From Chinchilla lanigera (taxonomy: Eukaryota > Chordata > Mammalia > Rodentia > Chinchillidae), in contig NW_004955433.1 in NCBI RefSeq assembly GCF_000276665.1, forward strand, positions 12,626,059 to 12,690,058: 64,000 nucleotides of DNA, read 5' to 3'. A program made the translations under genes and the position numbers. The notes beneath the pieces are model-generated. The model worked only from the letters and a program-made list of their open reading frames with translations. It searched no databases and had not been told where the DNA came from. Numbering within the stretch: position 1 is the first letter of the stretch; every line of letters begins with the position of its first letter. Of this stretch, positions 1 through 10,329 are shown piece by piece.

Positions 1-540
1 CCCAAACCTGCTTATTTTGCTGGTGAGCTTGTGGTTGTAATTTCATAAATGCATCACACACACCATGAACTGGTGAGATGAGAGAATAAGACAAAGACAG
101 TGAATATTCTGGAAAGTCTTGGCAAAGGCAATTTTTAGAAGAAAAGGTGCTATCAAACTAGGAGAGAGTCAAAAACTACCAAAGACTGAAAGCTGTAAAT
201 ACAGAGACAGGTTTCACTTTCACATTGCTAGGTTCTCGCAAGGCAGGTCTCACCTGATGGGGGAGAATGAGAAGCGCTAGGGGGAAGGTTAGGGGTTCTC
301 ATGGAAGTATGAGCACCTGGAGCTGCAGGGGGAGGGATCATACTCAGAGAAACACCTTGATCTTATGTGGAAAGATCAGTGCATGCTCCTTCATCTATCA
401 TAGTACAGTTAGAATAAAATGCTCACAATAACAGGTACATTGATACTATTTCCAATGAGTTCAACTTAACTGCCATTTTTGGTTACTTGAAATCTTATTC
501 AGGTAATCACTGAAGACACCTTGGCTCCTCCTCTGCAGAT
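1..540. other. Unique sequence, no feature recognised
   Basis: Mixed-composition DNA without an ORF of note, a tandem array or a repeat I can name. A faint MIR-like piece (a bag of 'gacaggtgagaacactcaggc' type sequence) may begin just after it, near 560-640, but it is too decayed to call. Confidence 0.4.
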
Positions 541-1289
541 CAGCAGGGTTAAGATTGCTAACCCATTTGACAGGTGAGAACACTCAGGCCAAAGCAGCAT
601 GAACTACTTTATCCATGGTCTTAGATCCTATACAGGTTCAGTTGGATCCAGCTGCTCTAGAGCTGCACATCGTCTGCAGAACTGTAAGATGGTTCCTAAG
701 AGTCCTGCCCGCTGGTGTTCATGTCTTGTCCAGGTCCCTCTCCTAAAGTACCTGAGCTTCACTCATGGGGTTTGTTTCCCAGGCAGTTCAAATTAACCAA
801 GGGAGACCATGGTGGGTGGGTCTGGATTAACCCGGTGAGGACACAGGTCACAGAGACACTGCTTCTGCTGGACTTCCAAGAAAAGGAAAGACACCATGAG
901 CTCTGCAGTTTCTGAATGAGTTTAGAAAAGGGCCTTGGGGATCACAGGAGACCCCACCCTGCTCTACGGCTTGATAATCTTGTGAGACTCAAGTCAAGGA
1001 AGAGATGTGGCCAGACTCCAGAGTCAAGGAAACGGTGAGATCATTAGTCCGTGTGGTGTCAACCTGCTGAATCCATGTGACTTGGTATACAGCAAGAGAG
1101 AAATCAGTGCACCTCCAAAGACCCCAAAATACAGCCGTGCTCCCCACCCCTGCATGCCCCGGCCTCCTACACCTGCCCAGTGGGATTCTCTGGCCTTAGA
1201 AGAAAGACAGAGTTGTGCTGTCCTGTGAAGATAGACCCATCCAAGGTGACTTCCTACTTCTGGGGCCATGTCTTGGTTTTCTTCCAGGG

Positions 1290-1650
1290 AAATTAATTTC
1301 CCATATAAAATTCAATTTAAGTAAATTATTAGGAAGGAAATCTCCCGCCCCCTTCCCGCTCTGAGGAAAGAGCACTTGCGTTCGCCTCTGCGTTTGAATT
1401 AAACATCAAGAAAGTGGCCTGTCATTAGTGTTACTGGTGTGGAGCTTTTGTAAATTTCATACTCTGTAAGATCCTCCTCTGCTTAATAAGTTTACTTTTT
1501 CCAAGGTGTTCAAGTTCCTCACATCCCCTTTGCTCTGATGCGCCAGCTCAGCCTCTAATTGCCGGCCCTGCTCAGCCCCTGGGCCCAGCTTTTAAAAATA
1601 AAAGTGCCTGAAGAGGAACCACTTGAAACCATTTATTAGCTGCTTTGGGT
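1290..1650. promoter_or_regulatory. Candidate conserved noncoding element
   Basis: A block free of recognisable repeats with clustered AT cores typical of homeodomain sites: a palindromic GGAAATTAATTTCC at its start, then TAAATTATTAGG, TTAGTGTTAC, CTCTAATTGCCGG and TTTATTAGCTGC. Short GC-rich stretches separate them. No open frame crosses it. The alternation of TAAT cores with unique sequence is what developmental enhancers in gene deserts look like. This is inference from composition only. Confidence 0.35.
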
Positions 1651-1770
1651 GTCTTCTCCCCCTCTGGGGAGACCGGCGGTCTCTGCTTTTTCTACCAGGG
1701 CTAAGGGCAGAGACAGCTTTGATTTAGATTGTGACTCCCGGTTGCTCGCAGAAGGCCTGGCAAGTCACAA

Positions 1771-2547
1771 ATGTACAGAGAATCTTTGCAGAAAGGAAAA
1801 CGAGAAGGAGGGGAGAAAGGAGAACAGAGAAAGGATAAAAAAGGTGGGAAAACAGGGAGGAAGGGCAAAGCTAGAAGGAGGAAGAAAGACCGGATGAGGG
1901 ACACAGGTGAGAGCTATGGGGACACACACAAAGCCCTCTGGGCCTCCGGACCCAGTCTTGTCCCTAGCCCACCTGAAGGTCCCTGCAGTCCTCCCTGTCC
2001 CCTCTGTCAGCCTAGTGGCTCTCTCTGCTCCAGAGCAATTTCCTGGCTTGAGGCACATAGCCAGACCACAGTCAGGACAGGCGGCAAGTGCCAAGGCAGC
2101 TCTGCATGCATGAGCTGTGGCACTGACGCTGAACCCTGCAGCTCCTCTGCCCAGTCTAGAAGGAAAGGGATTCCGGGCCTGTGCTGCCGTCCCGGGAAGG
2201 CCCCAGAGGGCACGTGCTCCCTGATCCTGCAGGAGACCGCAAGGTGCTGCCTGTCCTCTTCGGGTTCCTGCCTCCCTACCCGACTTCCTCATCCCTCACC
2301 AAGCTCCAGGGGACACCTCCCAGGTAAGGCCCATCTTTTCTGGGCCTCCTCCGGGACAAGCGGTATCACCCCAGCCCTGTTCATGGCTGTGGTAGACAGC
2401 ACTAATCAGTGTATCACTTGGGTTCTCCTTGAGCTCGGACAAGTCTGCAGAATCCGCCTCCCAGAAAGTTGTGGGCAGCCTCCACTAGTCATCCATGGAA
2501 TAACGAACCTCACTTCCAAAATTCCATCCTTGGACATCATCTCATGA
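1771..2547 (+). other. Open frame of 258 codons, probably not a gene
   Basis: The longest open frame in the window. Its first 45 residues are a Lys/Arg/Glu/Gly run produced by a purine-rich GGAGAAAGGA tract, and the rest is Ser/Pro/Cys-rich with no domain I recognise. There is no Kozak-quality start, CpG promoter or intron-exon signal around it, and a 175-codon frame overlaps on the other strand, as expected when a stretch simply lacks stops. I list it only because of its length and do not believe it is coding. Confidence 0.1.
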
Positions 2548-2654
2548 GACCAATGGTGACCACTGTCCTGACACGGTGATACAATGACCCTCAGTCCACT
2601 GGGGAAAATACAGCATATGACCATATTTTATGATAACTGGCCTTTATCATAGTA

Positions 2655-2775
2655 TTTCATCACACTTTTATAAATTAAAAAAAATAAAGCACAGAAAGGT
2701 CAAATCACTTACCGAGGATAACACAGCTTAATACTGGTGGGCCCAGGTGGTTGCTAAACAGTACTGTCTCCAACA
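2655..2775 (-). repeat. MIR SINE fragment
   Basis: The order 'cacagaaaggtcaaatcacttaccgaggataacacagctt' is the reverse complement of the MIR core (…AGCTGTGTGACCTTGGGCAAGT…CTCTGTG…), well decayed. MIR is an ancient tRNA-derived mammalian SINE. Confidence 0.55.
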
Positions 2776-3424
2776 GGTAAACTGCAAAAAGCCATTAGTC
2801 AAAGTGAGGGGGCCACACGGCCTGGACCATGGGACACACCACTCCTCTGAGTGAGCTCAAAGGGTCAGGAGCACACACACAGCCTATAGCCTCTGGCCCA
2901 TGGTGGCTACGCCTGCTCCAGCCCTGACACTCATCAGAGGCGAAGCTCAGTGCTGTTGGTTACCCTGAGTGGCAGAGGCCCAGGGCTTAGGAGTTTTTCC
3001 TAAGTGCCCAAGTGCCCGGCTGCAAACGAGTCATTTCTGTGCAGAGCTGGGAGCCTCTTGCAGAGAGTTCCCTTGGCTGCTTATCAATGCCTGCAAGCAG
3101 AAGCTACAACATAGTTTTCTGTACCTTAGATCTTTCGCTACCTCTCTCCAAAGCCACTTCCAAGGAGCCCATCCCTGGCTGCCCAGCGTGAGGCCGATCC
3201 TGCCCCACAGGGCTGACAGCTGGAGCCGTGGGTCTGGAGTTCCTGCAGACCCAGGGGCAGCATCAGAAGAAAGAGGAGCTGGGCTCTGACCATGGGCCCT
3301 CATGCCACAGGCTGCCTGTGGCCTCCGGAGAGAATCCCCCAACTATACTAATAACTGTAGTTACTGAGGCCTCCCTGCACCAGGCTCCAGGCTAGGAGCC
3401 TCCCCTGTGTTCCTATATGAGTCA

Positions 3425-3570
3425 GGCAGATTGCACAGTGGTTAAAGTCAGCCTAGGCTTCAGATTCCAGCCCTGTGGTAGCTGTGACTAAGTCATTAAA
3501 CCTCTCCGACCTCAGGTTCCTCATCTCTACAGTGGGACCACTGATGGTCCCGCTTCATAGGCGTCTTATT
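3425..3570 (+). repeat. MIR SINE
   Basis: Reads in MIR sense order: 'gcacagtggttaaag', a mutated middle, 'tgtgactaagtcattaaacctctccgacctcaggttcctcatct', then 'tacagtggga'. This matches the MIR head and CORE region in the right order. Moderately diverged. Confidence 0.75.
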
Positions 3571-3589
3571 GAAGAAGAATGTGTGCAAA

Positions 3590-3745
3590 GCTATCCTTGT
3601 TGTCACTGTATTTGATTTTCACAGGAACTTCTGGAGGAGTGATTATTATTCCCATTTTCCAGAGGCAGAGACTGAGCGCTCAGAGGTGGTTAGGCTGGAC
3701 CACTAAGCCTGTGTGTGTCCCAGAGAAGATAAGTGAGGCTTTCTT
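3590..3745 (-). repeat. MIR SINE
   Basis: Reverse-complement MIR lying immediately after a sense MIR. The landmarks are 'attttcacaggaac', 'attattattcccatttt' and 'cagaggcagagactgag'. The two MIRs form a loose inverted pair about 20 bp apart. Confidence 0.65.
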
Positions 3746-3759
3746 CCCTATGGACCCAA

Positions 3760-5120
3760 GGTCCTCCGAGGGCCAAGGGAGTGAGCTGATCTCCCGGCTG
3801 GGAGCTGGTCTCAGCTCTGCCTCCAGATCCCAGAGACGGGAACTTCACTCTTTTCCTCTCCAGTCTCGTTGGTGTTATGGGCAGGTAGATAGTGGGGCTG
3901 GAAAGTAACCGTGAATCATTCCTGCTCAGAGATGGCCCGATCCTCCTAGGACGCCTGTAGCTTTACCACCCCAGAGCTACTCTAGCAACTTCTTTGTCCA
4001 TGTATCTGCACACCCAGCACTAGCACTCATGCATGTAGTGCTTGTCTGTGAATTCAGGATGGATCCATCCCCACTGCCTTTTCGCCAGGAGCCTTTTGGC
4101 AGTACACACCTACACAGCTGCACGTGGCAGCTTAGCAAACACCTGGTGTTCCACCTTCAGCCACATCTCCTTTAGGTAAGCATCGTGGGTCCCTAGAGTA
4201 TCTATAAGCAGTCAGTCATCCTGGTGGAAGTGGTAGGCGCAGACCTGACCCTGTACCATGAGGGGTATATTAGAATGAGGCTGGGCACAGACAGAAACTG
4301 AGGCAGGAAGTGGTGAGAAGATGCTCTTCTGCCCTCTGTGGGCCATTCTGCGTCTGGACCCCAGTTCTGAACAGGTAAGCAAGAGGCCCTTCTGTTCACC
4401 GAGAAGAGGTCAACAGCCCTATGGCTTTCTCCCACCAGGCTGGGGTGGGTCATGCCCCTGGGACCCACAGACATATTTCCCAAAGCCTGTCTAGGCTGCA
4501 GCCCTGGGGCCAGGGCATGAGCCATCAGCAGTGGAGAGTGGACAGAAAGTCTGGCTTCGGAACTGCCAGCCCGCCATTCTCAGACTACTCTTGCAGCTGG
4601 CACAGTCCTTGGGGCTTTCACTGCGGTGGGCAGCCTCTCTGACCAATGACAAGCCTCAGGGACACAGGGGTGAAATGGCTGTGACACTTGTCACCTTGAT
4701 AGTCCATGGGTGTGGCTCTGAGGTGCACAGGCAGCTTTCTGTCCCAGAGCATGGGCCGGCCCTCGGTGGGACTTGAGTCAGGAAGGTCAGTCTAGACCAT
4801 CCATTGTTCCCACAATGACCTCCTGTTCCGATCTCCCAGAGGCGGATGTGTCTCTTCCCCCCAAAGCTGCAGGGTCCTCCTGAAGCAGTGCGTCAAGCCT
4901 GTTTGCAGTTTTCTCAGTTCTTGTAGAAGAAGCCTGACTGTGCTCCCCGAGAGACAACAACACCAGCTAGGAGTGCTTTTCCCACATTCTAGGTCCTTGG
5001 CTTGTGAAACAGCTGCATCATGTCCAGAAACACCCGTACTAGTCAAGTGGAGGCCCCTCTTTGGACATCTAAATCCCAGGCTCCTTCTCTAAAAGCCTAG
5101 ATTTTGATAATTCTAATTCC
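3760..5120. other. Unique sequence, no gene seen
   Basis: Near-neutral GC DNA with only short chance open frames on both strands. No repeat, CpG cluster or splice-site pair that I would defend. Confidence 0.4.
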
Positions 5121-5129
5121 TCTCATTTA

Positions 5130-5830
5130 TTTCCACATCCATGCATGCATAACTACCCACAACTATATAAGCACGCATAACTTCTCACACGCCTACATGT
5201 ACACACGTGTGCTGTGCATACCAATCACAAGCTTTTGAAGCTTCACACAGCATGGATGCATACCACACACATTGTACATGCACATGAGTGCACTGTGCAT
5301 AGACACATGCAGAACTATACACAGCATGTATGTACGTGCCCATCACGCACATTGCATATACACACACGTGGGCACCATGCATGCACATCACACCACACTA
5401 CACGCAGGTGTGAGCACATACTAACGCGCACCCTGCATATCCCATCCACATGTCTGGGTATGCTGTATAGGCAGGTAGAAGCACACATATTTGTGTACAT
5501 ACTCGTGCATATCACACATAAACATATATGCACCTCACAGGCAGGTCCTCAAGAATGTGTAACACATCGCCTGTACACAGCTGCACATCATGTGCGCATG
5601 TACAAATGCACTAAATATGAACGCACCTGTGTGTGTAAATAACCAGTATACATTTGTATTTGTACGTTCATGCACTCAGCATCACACACATTCACATCCT
5701 ACGGGTGCACACACACTTACCATGGTACACGAGTACACAGCACCCTATGTGTGCACATGAGTGGCCAACATATGCACATGGAGCCACACACACGCGTCAC
5801 ATATGCATCTCGCACGCACTCACGCGAGCG
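5130..5830. repeat. Degenerate CA/TG and ATGCA-rich array
   Basis: About 700 bp dominated by alternating purine-pyrimidine words (CACACA, TGTGTG, GCATGCAT, CATATGCA) without a fixed period. Open frames through it are His/Thr/Cys/Val-rich artefacts of the repeat. It looks like an old expanded microsatellite that has diversified. It ends in CpG-bearing words (CACGCACTCACGCG) that merge into the CpG island to the right. Confidence 0.75.
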
Positions 5831-6660
5831 GTCTCACCACCCGCAGCACGCACGCCGCAGGCGCACGCGCGCTCACGCCCTGCCCTCGGTCTCGCGCGGC
5901 AGCCCCGCCGGGCCGCCTGTAATTGCTCTCAGCCCCGGAGTCTGGCAAAACGCTCTTGCGGGGCGTGGGCTGCGGCCCCTGATTAATGCCAGCTTTTCCC
6001 GCGCCCCCAGCGTCGACGCCCCTGCACGGCGGCGCGGCCGGGCCCATCCCGGCCCAGGCTGTAATCAAAAGGCCGCTCTGCGCGCCGGGCACCTGTTTGC
6101 GGGCTGCGCCCGGGCCGCGCTGCGTTTTATCTGCGCGGTGAATAATTCATGGCCAGGGCTGCTTTGCAGTCAAACGCGCGCGCTCTGTCCGGCGCCGCCG
6201 CCGCCCGCCGGCCGCTGTGATTTATTATTTACTACGCGGCCGCGCCGTGTAAGGTGAGCATTGTGGCTGCTCGCAGAACTGTTACAATCTGGCCTCGTTA
6301 GTGGCCTTTCTTGCTGCCTCTCCAAACAGCGGCCCCGCTTATTGATTTTCCCGCGGAACCTCTGCCATGAAATCCCACCGCTGCTGCTCTCAAAGCGGCT
6401 GCTATAAAGCCAGGCTTGGCCCTTCTTCTCCAGAACAAGAACGTGTGTTTGGGTGCGCTGGCGCCTTTCATCCATTGTGTCTCCCGCGCAGCCGAGGCGT
6501 CCCCCATTAGCGCGTCCCCACCGGCTCCCTCCTCTCCTGGCGGCGACGCGCACCTCGCGCGGCTCGGGCCGCTTCTGGCGGCGGCGGCCCTTGGGGGACG
6601 CTGGGGCTTTCATGGCGGCGACGGCGACACAGCCGGTCTGAGGACAAAAGTTTTCCTGTC
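5810..6660. promoter_or_regulatory. CpG island with homeodomain-type cores
   Basis: The only dense CpG cluster in the window. It includes runs such as GGCGCCGCCGCCGCCCGCC near 6190 and a NotI-type GCGGCCGC near 6236. Unusually for a CpG island it also carries many AT cores: GTAATTGC (5920), GATTAATGCC (5981), TGTAATCAAA (6060), GAATAATTCATGG (6140), GATTTATTATTTAC (6220) and CCATTAGCGC (6503). A TATAAA lies at 6403-6408 and a consensus 5' splice site AAG|GTGAGC at 6251-6259. No convincing open frame is present. It could be the promoter and first exon of a noncoding or upstream-exon transcript, or an orphan CpG-island enhancer. That it is a CpG island is visible; its function is inferred. Confidence 0.7.
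6251..6259 (+). promoter_or_regulatory. Candidate 5' splice site in the CpG island
   Basis: AAG|GTGAGC matches the vertebrate donor consensus at nearly every position and sits inside the CpG island, where a first exon would end. I see no paired downstream exon, so it may be chance. Confidence 0.25.
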
Positions 6661-8360
6661 TTGGAAGTTTTCAAACGCACAGAGGCTGATCCGGGTAGAG
6701 GGTGGGCTGGCTCTTCTGGCGACTTTCCCTGATGCAAGGAAGAGGGGTCTCGGAGGACCCCGAGAGAAGGCGGAGAAGGGAGGCCGTGGTGGGTGCCGAC
6801 TGCGCGCCAAGCTCTGCGCTTGGGATTTTCAGGTTCAGTGAATCCTCACAAGACTCCCGCGGACAAGGGCGTGAGACTCAGTTTGTGAGCTGGTGCAGGT
6901 CCCCTAGCTGGCAAGAGGATGTTCTGGGTTTGCACCCGACGCCCACGGGTCTCACATCTTGCTTTTTCCAAAGCCACTGTGTGCCCGCGGGGTACTATCA
7001 GCGCTGAATCTTGCTGTGCGTTGGGGTGACCCCGGCGTGTGTCCAGGGTCCTCAGCGTGAGCATCCAGTTTTCCAGGCTTCAGGAACCCACTCTGTCATT
7101 GGGAGAGCCTGTTCGCCACATAAGTGCTCTTCCCCGGGCTGCCACCAGGCCTGAAGTTGACCCTGGCGGCCCCCTCTACAAAGGAGGTCAAGGCTGTAAG
7201 CCTGCTTATGGTTTCACTGTGAAGAAGCCGTGATGACACATTTGGAAGGTTCTGCAGGGAGCTCAGAACAGGTCTGCATTTCCCTAAACAAGCATTTCTG
7301 CTTTGCAGTTTGGCAGAGGCTATGCCTTGGATAGGGCACCCAGAATCCAGCAGAGGGTCCTGAGGAGAGATCCCCTGGGATCCTGGGCTAATCTGGCCCA
7401 CTGATTCGAAGGGGTGCTTGGACATTGCCCTCCTTCTCTTTAATCTGCTCCTTGGCAATACTGAGTGTCTTAAAACCTGTCCTGCACTCCATGTGGTCCG
7501 GGCTGGGAACCTGCAGGAGAGGAAGGAGCCACACAGGCTGCATCCTGGGTTCTTCCATTCAGCTCTGGAGCAACCTGCCAGGCAAAGCACAGCCCATGGT
7601 GCCCCTTCCTATGTGGCCGTGCTCCTCTCTTGCACACGAGGCTGTCTACTGTCAGCGCTGTAGTTTTGCTTCACCTTCACTGTCACTTATGGGGCTCCTG
7701 CCAACACCCAGACAATGATCAAGGTCCTAGGGAACATGGTCCTAATTGTAAAAGACAAAAACCTCTGCCCTCATGGGTATGCCCCACCGGAAGGGAAACC
7801 AATCATTCAAAACAAATAAATCAATAAATGTCATCTGGAGTAGAGTGCTCCCAGCCATGGGAGCCACTTCCCGCCCTCCTGTGCCTTGCTGTGAGCCCAG
7901 GGAGCTGGGTCACACAAACTGTCTCCGGGTCGCTGCCCGTGGCCTCCAGTAGGGGGCACTGACTGGAGGCTGGACGTGGTGGGAGAGAGGCAGGGTGATT
8001 CTGCCCTGCGGCAGGGTCCTCCATCCACTTGTGTCTTCCTGGGCTCTGGCACCACCCCTGCTGCCTTGCCTAAGTGTGGGAACAGCTGTCCACTGTTGCC
8101 AGGCCCCAGTGTCCAGAAGGTCCCTTTTGGTCCCTGAACCCAGCCCACAGCCCATAAATAGTGCCCTATGGAAGCCTGGAATCTTAGTCCACTGTGTCTT
8201 CTGTTTCCTCCCAAGACCTATGTGAAAACAAATGATATGAAAAGCAAAGCGAGGTAAGAGGATGGAGGCAAGGAGGATGTGGTTTGGGGTAGGGTGGTTC
8301 GGGATAGTTTCTTTGGTGAGAAGACTTTTGAGCAGTGAAATGAAGAAAACACATGACTAA
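6660..8360. other. CpG-island shore and unique sequence
   Basis: CpG density falls off over 6660-7200. The rest is ordinary unique DNA with overlapping short frames on both strands and nothing recognisable. No repeat could be named with confidence. Confidence 0.4.
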
Positions 8361-8369
8361 CCATGACAG

Positions 8370-8560
8370 TGTGTGAGAACAAGAGGCTGAGGCAGGACAG
8401 CCGGTGCAGAGGGCCCCGAGTGAGTACTGCTTAGGGCATTTAAGGAACATTAAGAAGGGCGATGCGGGGGAGTGAGGAGAAGAGATGGGTGGGGTTGAGA
8501 GGTGGATCCCATGTTGTAAACAAAGCCTCACAGATAGGGCTGGGCTCGTGATCACTCTTC
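8370..8560. repeat. Fragment of an old dispersed repeat (family not named)
   Basis: Contains the words 'acttttgagcagtgaaatga', 'aagaggctgaggcaggac' and 'ggcatttaaggaacattaag'. These also occur in the same order near 26390, and in part near 20600, 27460 and 62490. The shared order makes it a dispersed repeat rather than unique sequence. I recognise the type from mammalian genomes but cannot name the family safely. Confidence 0.45.
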
Positions 8561-8732
8561 TTTGGATCAGGAAACTGAGGTTTGGAAGAAGAAACTGGCC
8601 TGAGGTCACACAGGAAATGTCATGTGTCCCTTTCCCAGAATGGACATTGTACTGAGGGGTCCTGGACTGAGGATGGGACACCAAGGAGGATGCTGGGGAC
8701 AGTGTCACCCTCGATCTTGACCAGTCTAGTTG

Positions 8733-9125
8733 ACTCTGTGATGGGCTGAACAGTGGCCCTGGACGTACACTTCCTGATCCCAGCACCCGTGACTAAGTCA
8801 CCTTATCAGAGAGGAGGCTTGCAGGCCCTGGAGGCAGGGGAGCAGCCGGGCCCAGTGAGGTCATCACAGGCACCCCTGGAAGATGGTTGAGGAGGGAGGC
8901 GCAACACAAAAGAGGAAGAAGGCGAGCTGCAGTAGGAAGGCAGGGAGTGAAGGCAAAGGGATGCGGGTGGCTTCCCGGAGCTGGAAAAGCATTGGAGGGA
9001 CACCTGGCCTGTAGCTCAGGGAAACAAACTGATGTGGGTCTGCTGGCCTCCAGGATGGTAGGAGAGCACCTTCCTGTAGGTTTTGGGCACTAAGTGTGGG
9101 ACAAGTTGTTACAGAAGCCACTGGA
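8733..9125 (+). repeat. MLT1-type MaLR LTR
   Basis: Begins 'tgactctgtgatgggctgaa' followed by 'cttatcagagaggaggc', has a purine-rich middle, and ends with 'ctggcctccaggat', 'gggcactaagtgtggg' and 'ttgttacagaagcc'. These are the ordered landmarks of ERVL-MaLR MLT1 solo LTRs. Old and noncoding; no internal region is attached. Confidence 0.7.
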
Positions 9126-9129
9126 GGTC

Positions 9130-9630
9130 CAGTCACGCCTCTCCTCCGCTCAAACCCTTACATGGCTTCCCATGGCAGTGTCAAGGTCAGGCTGTCCTCC
9201 AGGCCCAGCATGACACGTTTCTCCTACCTCTCGGGCTCATATTCTGCCCTCTACCACTCACCTGGCTCACTCTGTGCCAGCCACAAGGGCCTCCTTTCTG
9301 TCCTCACGCACCCCAGGCATGTCTTCTCACCTGGGCCTTTGTGTGGACTGTCTCCACCTGGAAGCCTTCTCTCAATGCTGCTGATGGGCTATCACTTTCT
9401 CAACAAGGCGTTCCCTGGCCTACCCAGATTTTTTTTCTTTTACGTCCTACTGCACACCAGCTGCTATGATTTCTTGATCATAGCTTTGTTTCTTGTCTAT
9501 TTCTGCCACTAGATTGTAAGTTCCATGAAGGCAGGAATTTTTTTTTTTTGTCTGATTCAATACTGTATCCTCATTACCTAGGCTGTGCACATAGCAGGTG
9601 CTCAATAAATATGTGGTCGATAGGTGGATG
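9130..9630 (+). repeat. L2 LINE 3' end
   Basis: Follows the L2 3' consensus step by step: a Leu/Pro-rich segment ('caggcatgtcttctcacctgggcctttg', 'ctggaagccttctctc'), then 'gattgtaagttccatgaaggcagg', 'tgtatcctcattacctagg', 'cacatagcaggtgctcaataaatat'. The open frames in it are relics of the L2 ORF2 C-terminus and are not functional. Confidence 0.85.
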
Positions 9631-10111
9631 AATAGTGTTCTCCTGGGACTGTCCAATCCTACTAATTGCCCTTTGGATAGCCCAGCAAAGTGAAACTGTG
9701 ACCACTCCCCCAACTTCCTTTGGCCTGGAGAGCAAATAGGTCTGATATCCTTGCCCTGTGATGACTGGACAACACCTCAGTCTGGGATCATTCAGTGGAC
9801 AACCAAGCATTTAGTGTGAAAGACCAAGGGAATGTTGAGGTCACACCCAGTCCCTGTCTGGACAGGAGGAGCCACAACCTCATGGAGGGGAGGCATTGAT
9901 TATCCAGGGACCCACCCCATACTCTGAGGTGGGAGATCCTCTCCCAACACTGCAGGGTCCCGGGTAGACACAGAGTGCTCTGGCCTCTGTGCTGGGTCCT
10001 AGGGAACAGCTGAATAATCCCTGCCCAGCACTGTCATTTATTCCCCTAGCACACATTGAGCACCACCCATGGGCTGGACCTTGTGCTAGCACGGGGTGAG
10101 GTCATTGGCTG

Positions 10112-10320
10112 GACCAGGGTTCTCAGCCACGACGCTATGAACATTTTACCCTAAATAATACCTTGCTGTGAGGTTTGTCCTGCACCTTTTAGGAGGTTTA
10201 TCTGTAACCCTGGGCTCTACCCACTAAATGCTAGAAGCATCACTCTCACTTGTGGTACCTCAAATGTCTCTAGTCATCATCTTATGATGAGGCATTGCTG
10301 GAGGTGCGAACCGCTCAGCA
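10112..10320 (-). mobile_element. MER5-type hAT-Charlie miniature element
   Basis: Contains 'gggttctcagccacgacgctatgaacatttt', 'ggtttatctgtaaccctgggctctacccactaaatgc' and 'caaatgtctctagtc', the MER5A/B landmarks in antisense order. It is a nonautonomous DNA-transposon fossil with no coding capacity. Confidence 0.75.
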
Positions 10321-10329
10321 TCACTGTCA

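Noticed and set aside
1771..2547. 258-codon open frame, the longest in the window
   Set aside because: Basic low-complexity N-terminus from a purine tract, no domain, and a long opposing frame on the other strand; no promoter or splice context.
5230..5640. Cys/His-rich frames suggestive of zinc fingers
   Set aside because: The Cys, His and Thr content comes from CA/TG words; there is no finger spacing.
5670..6257. 195-codon frame through the CA array and CpG island
   Set aside because: GC-rich islands lack stop codons by composition; the frame begins in a microsatellite-like region and shows no domain.
8184..8786. 200-codon minus-strand frame
   Set aside because: Overlaps a dispersed repeat and the start of an MLT1 LTR; Ser/Pro-rich with no domain.
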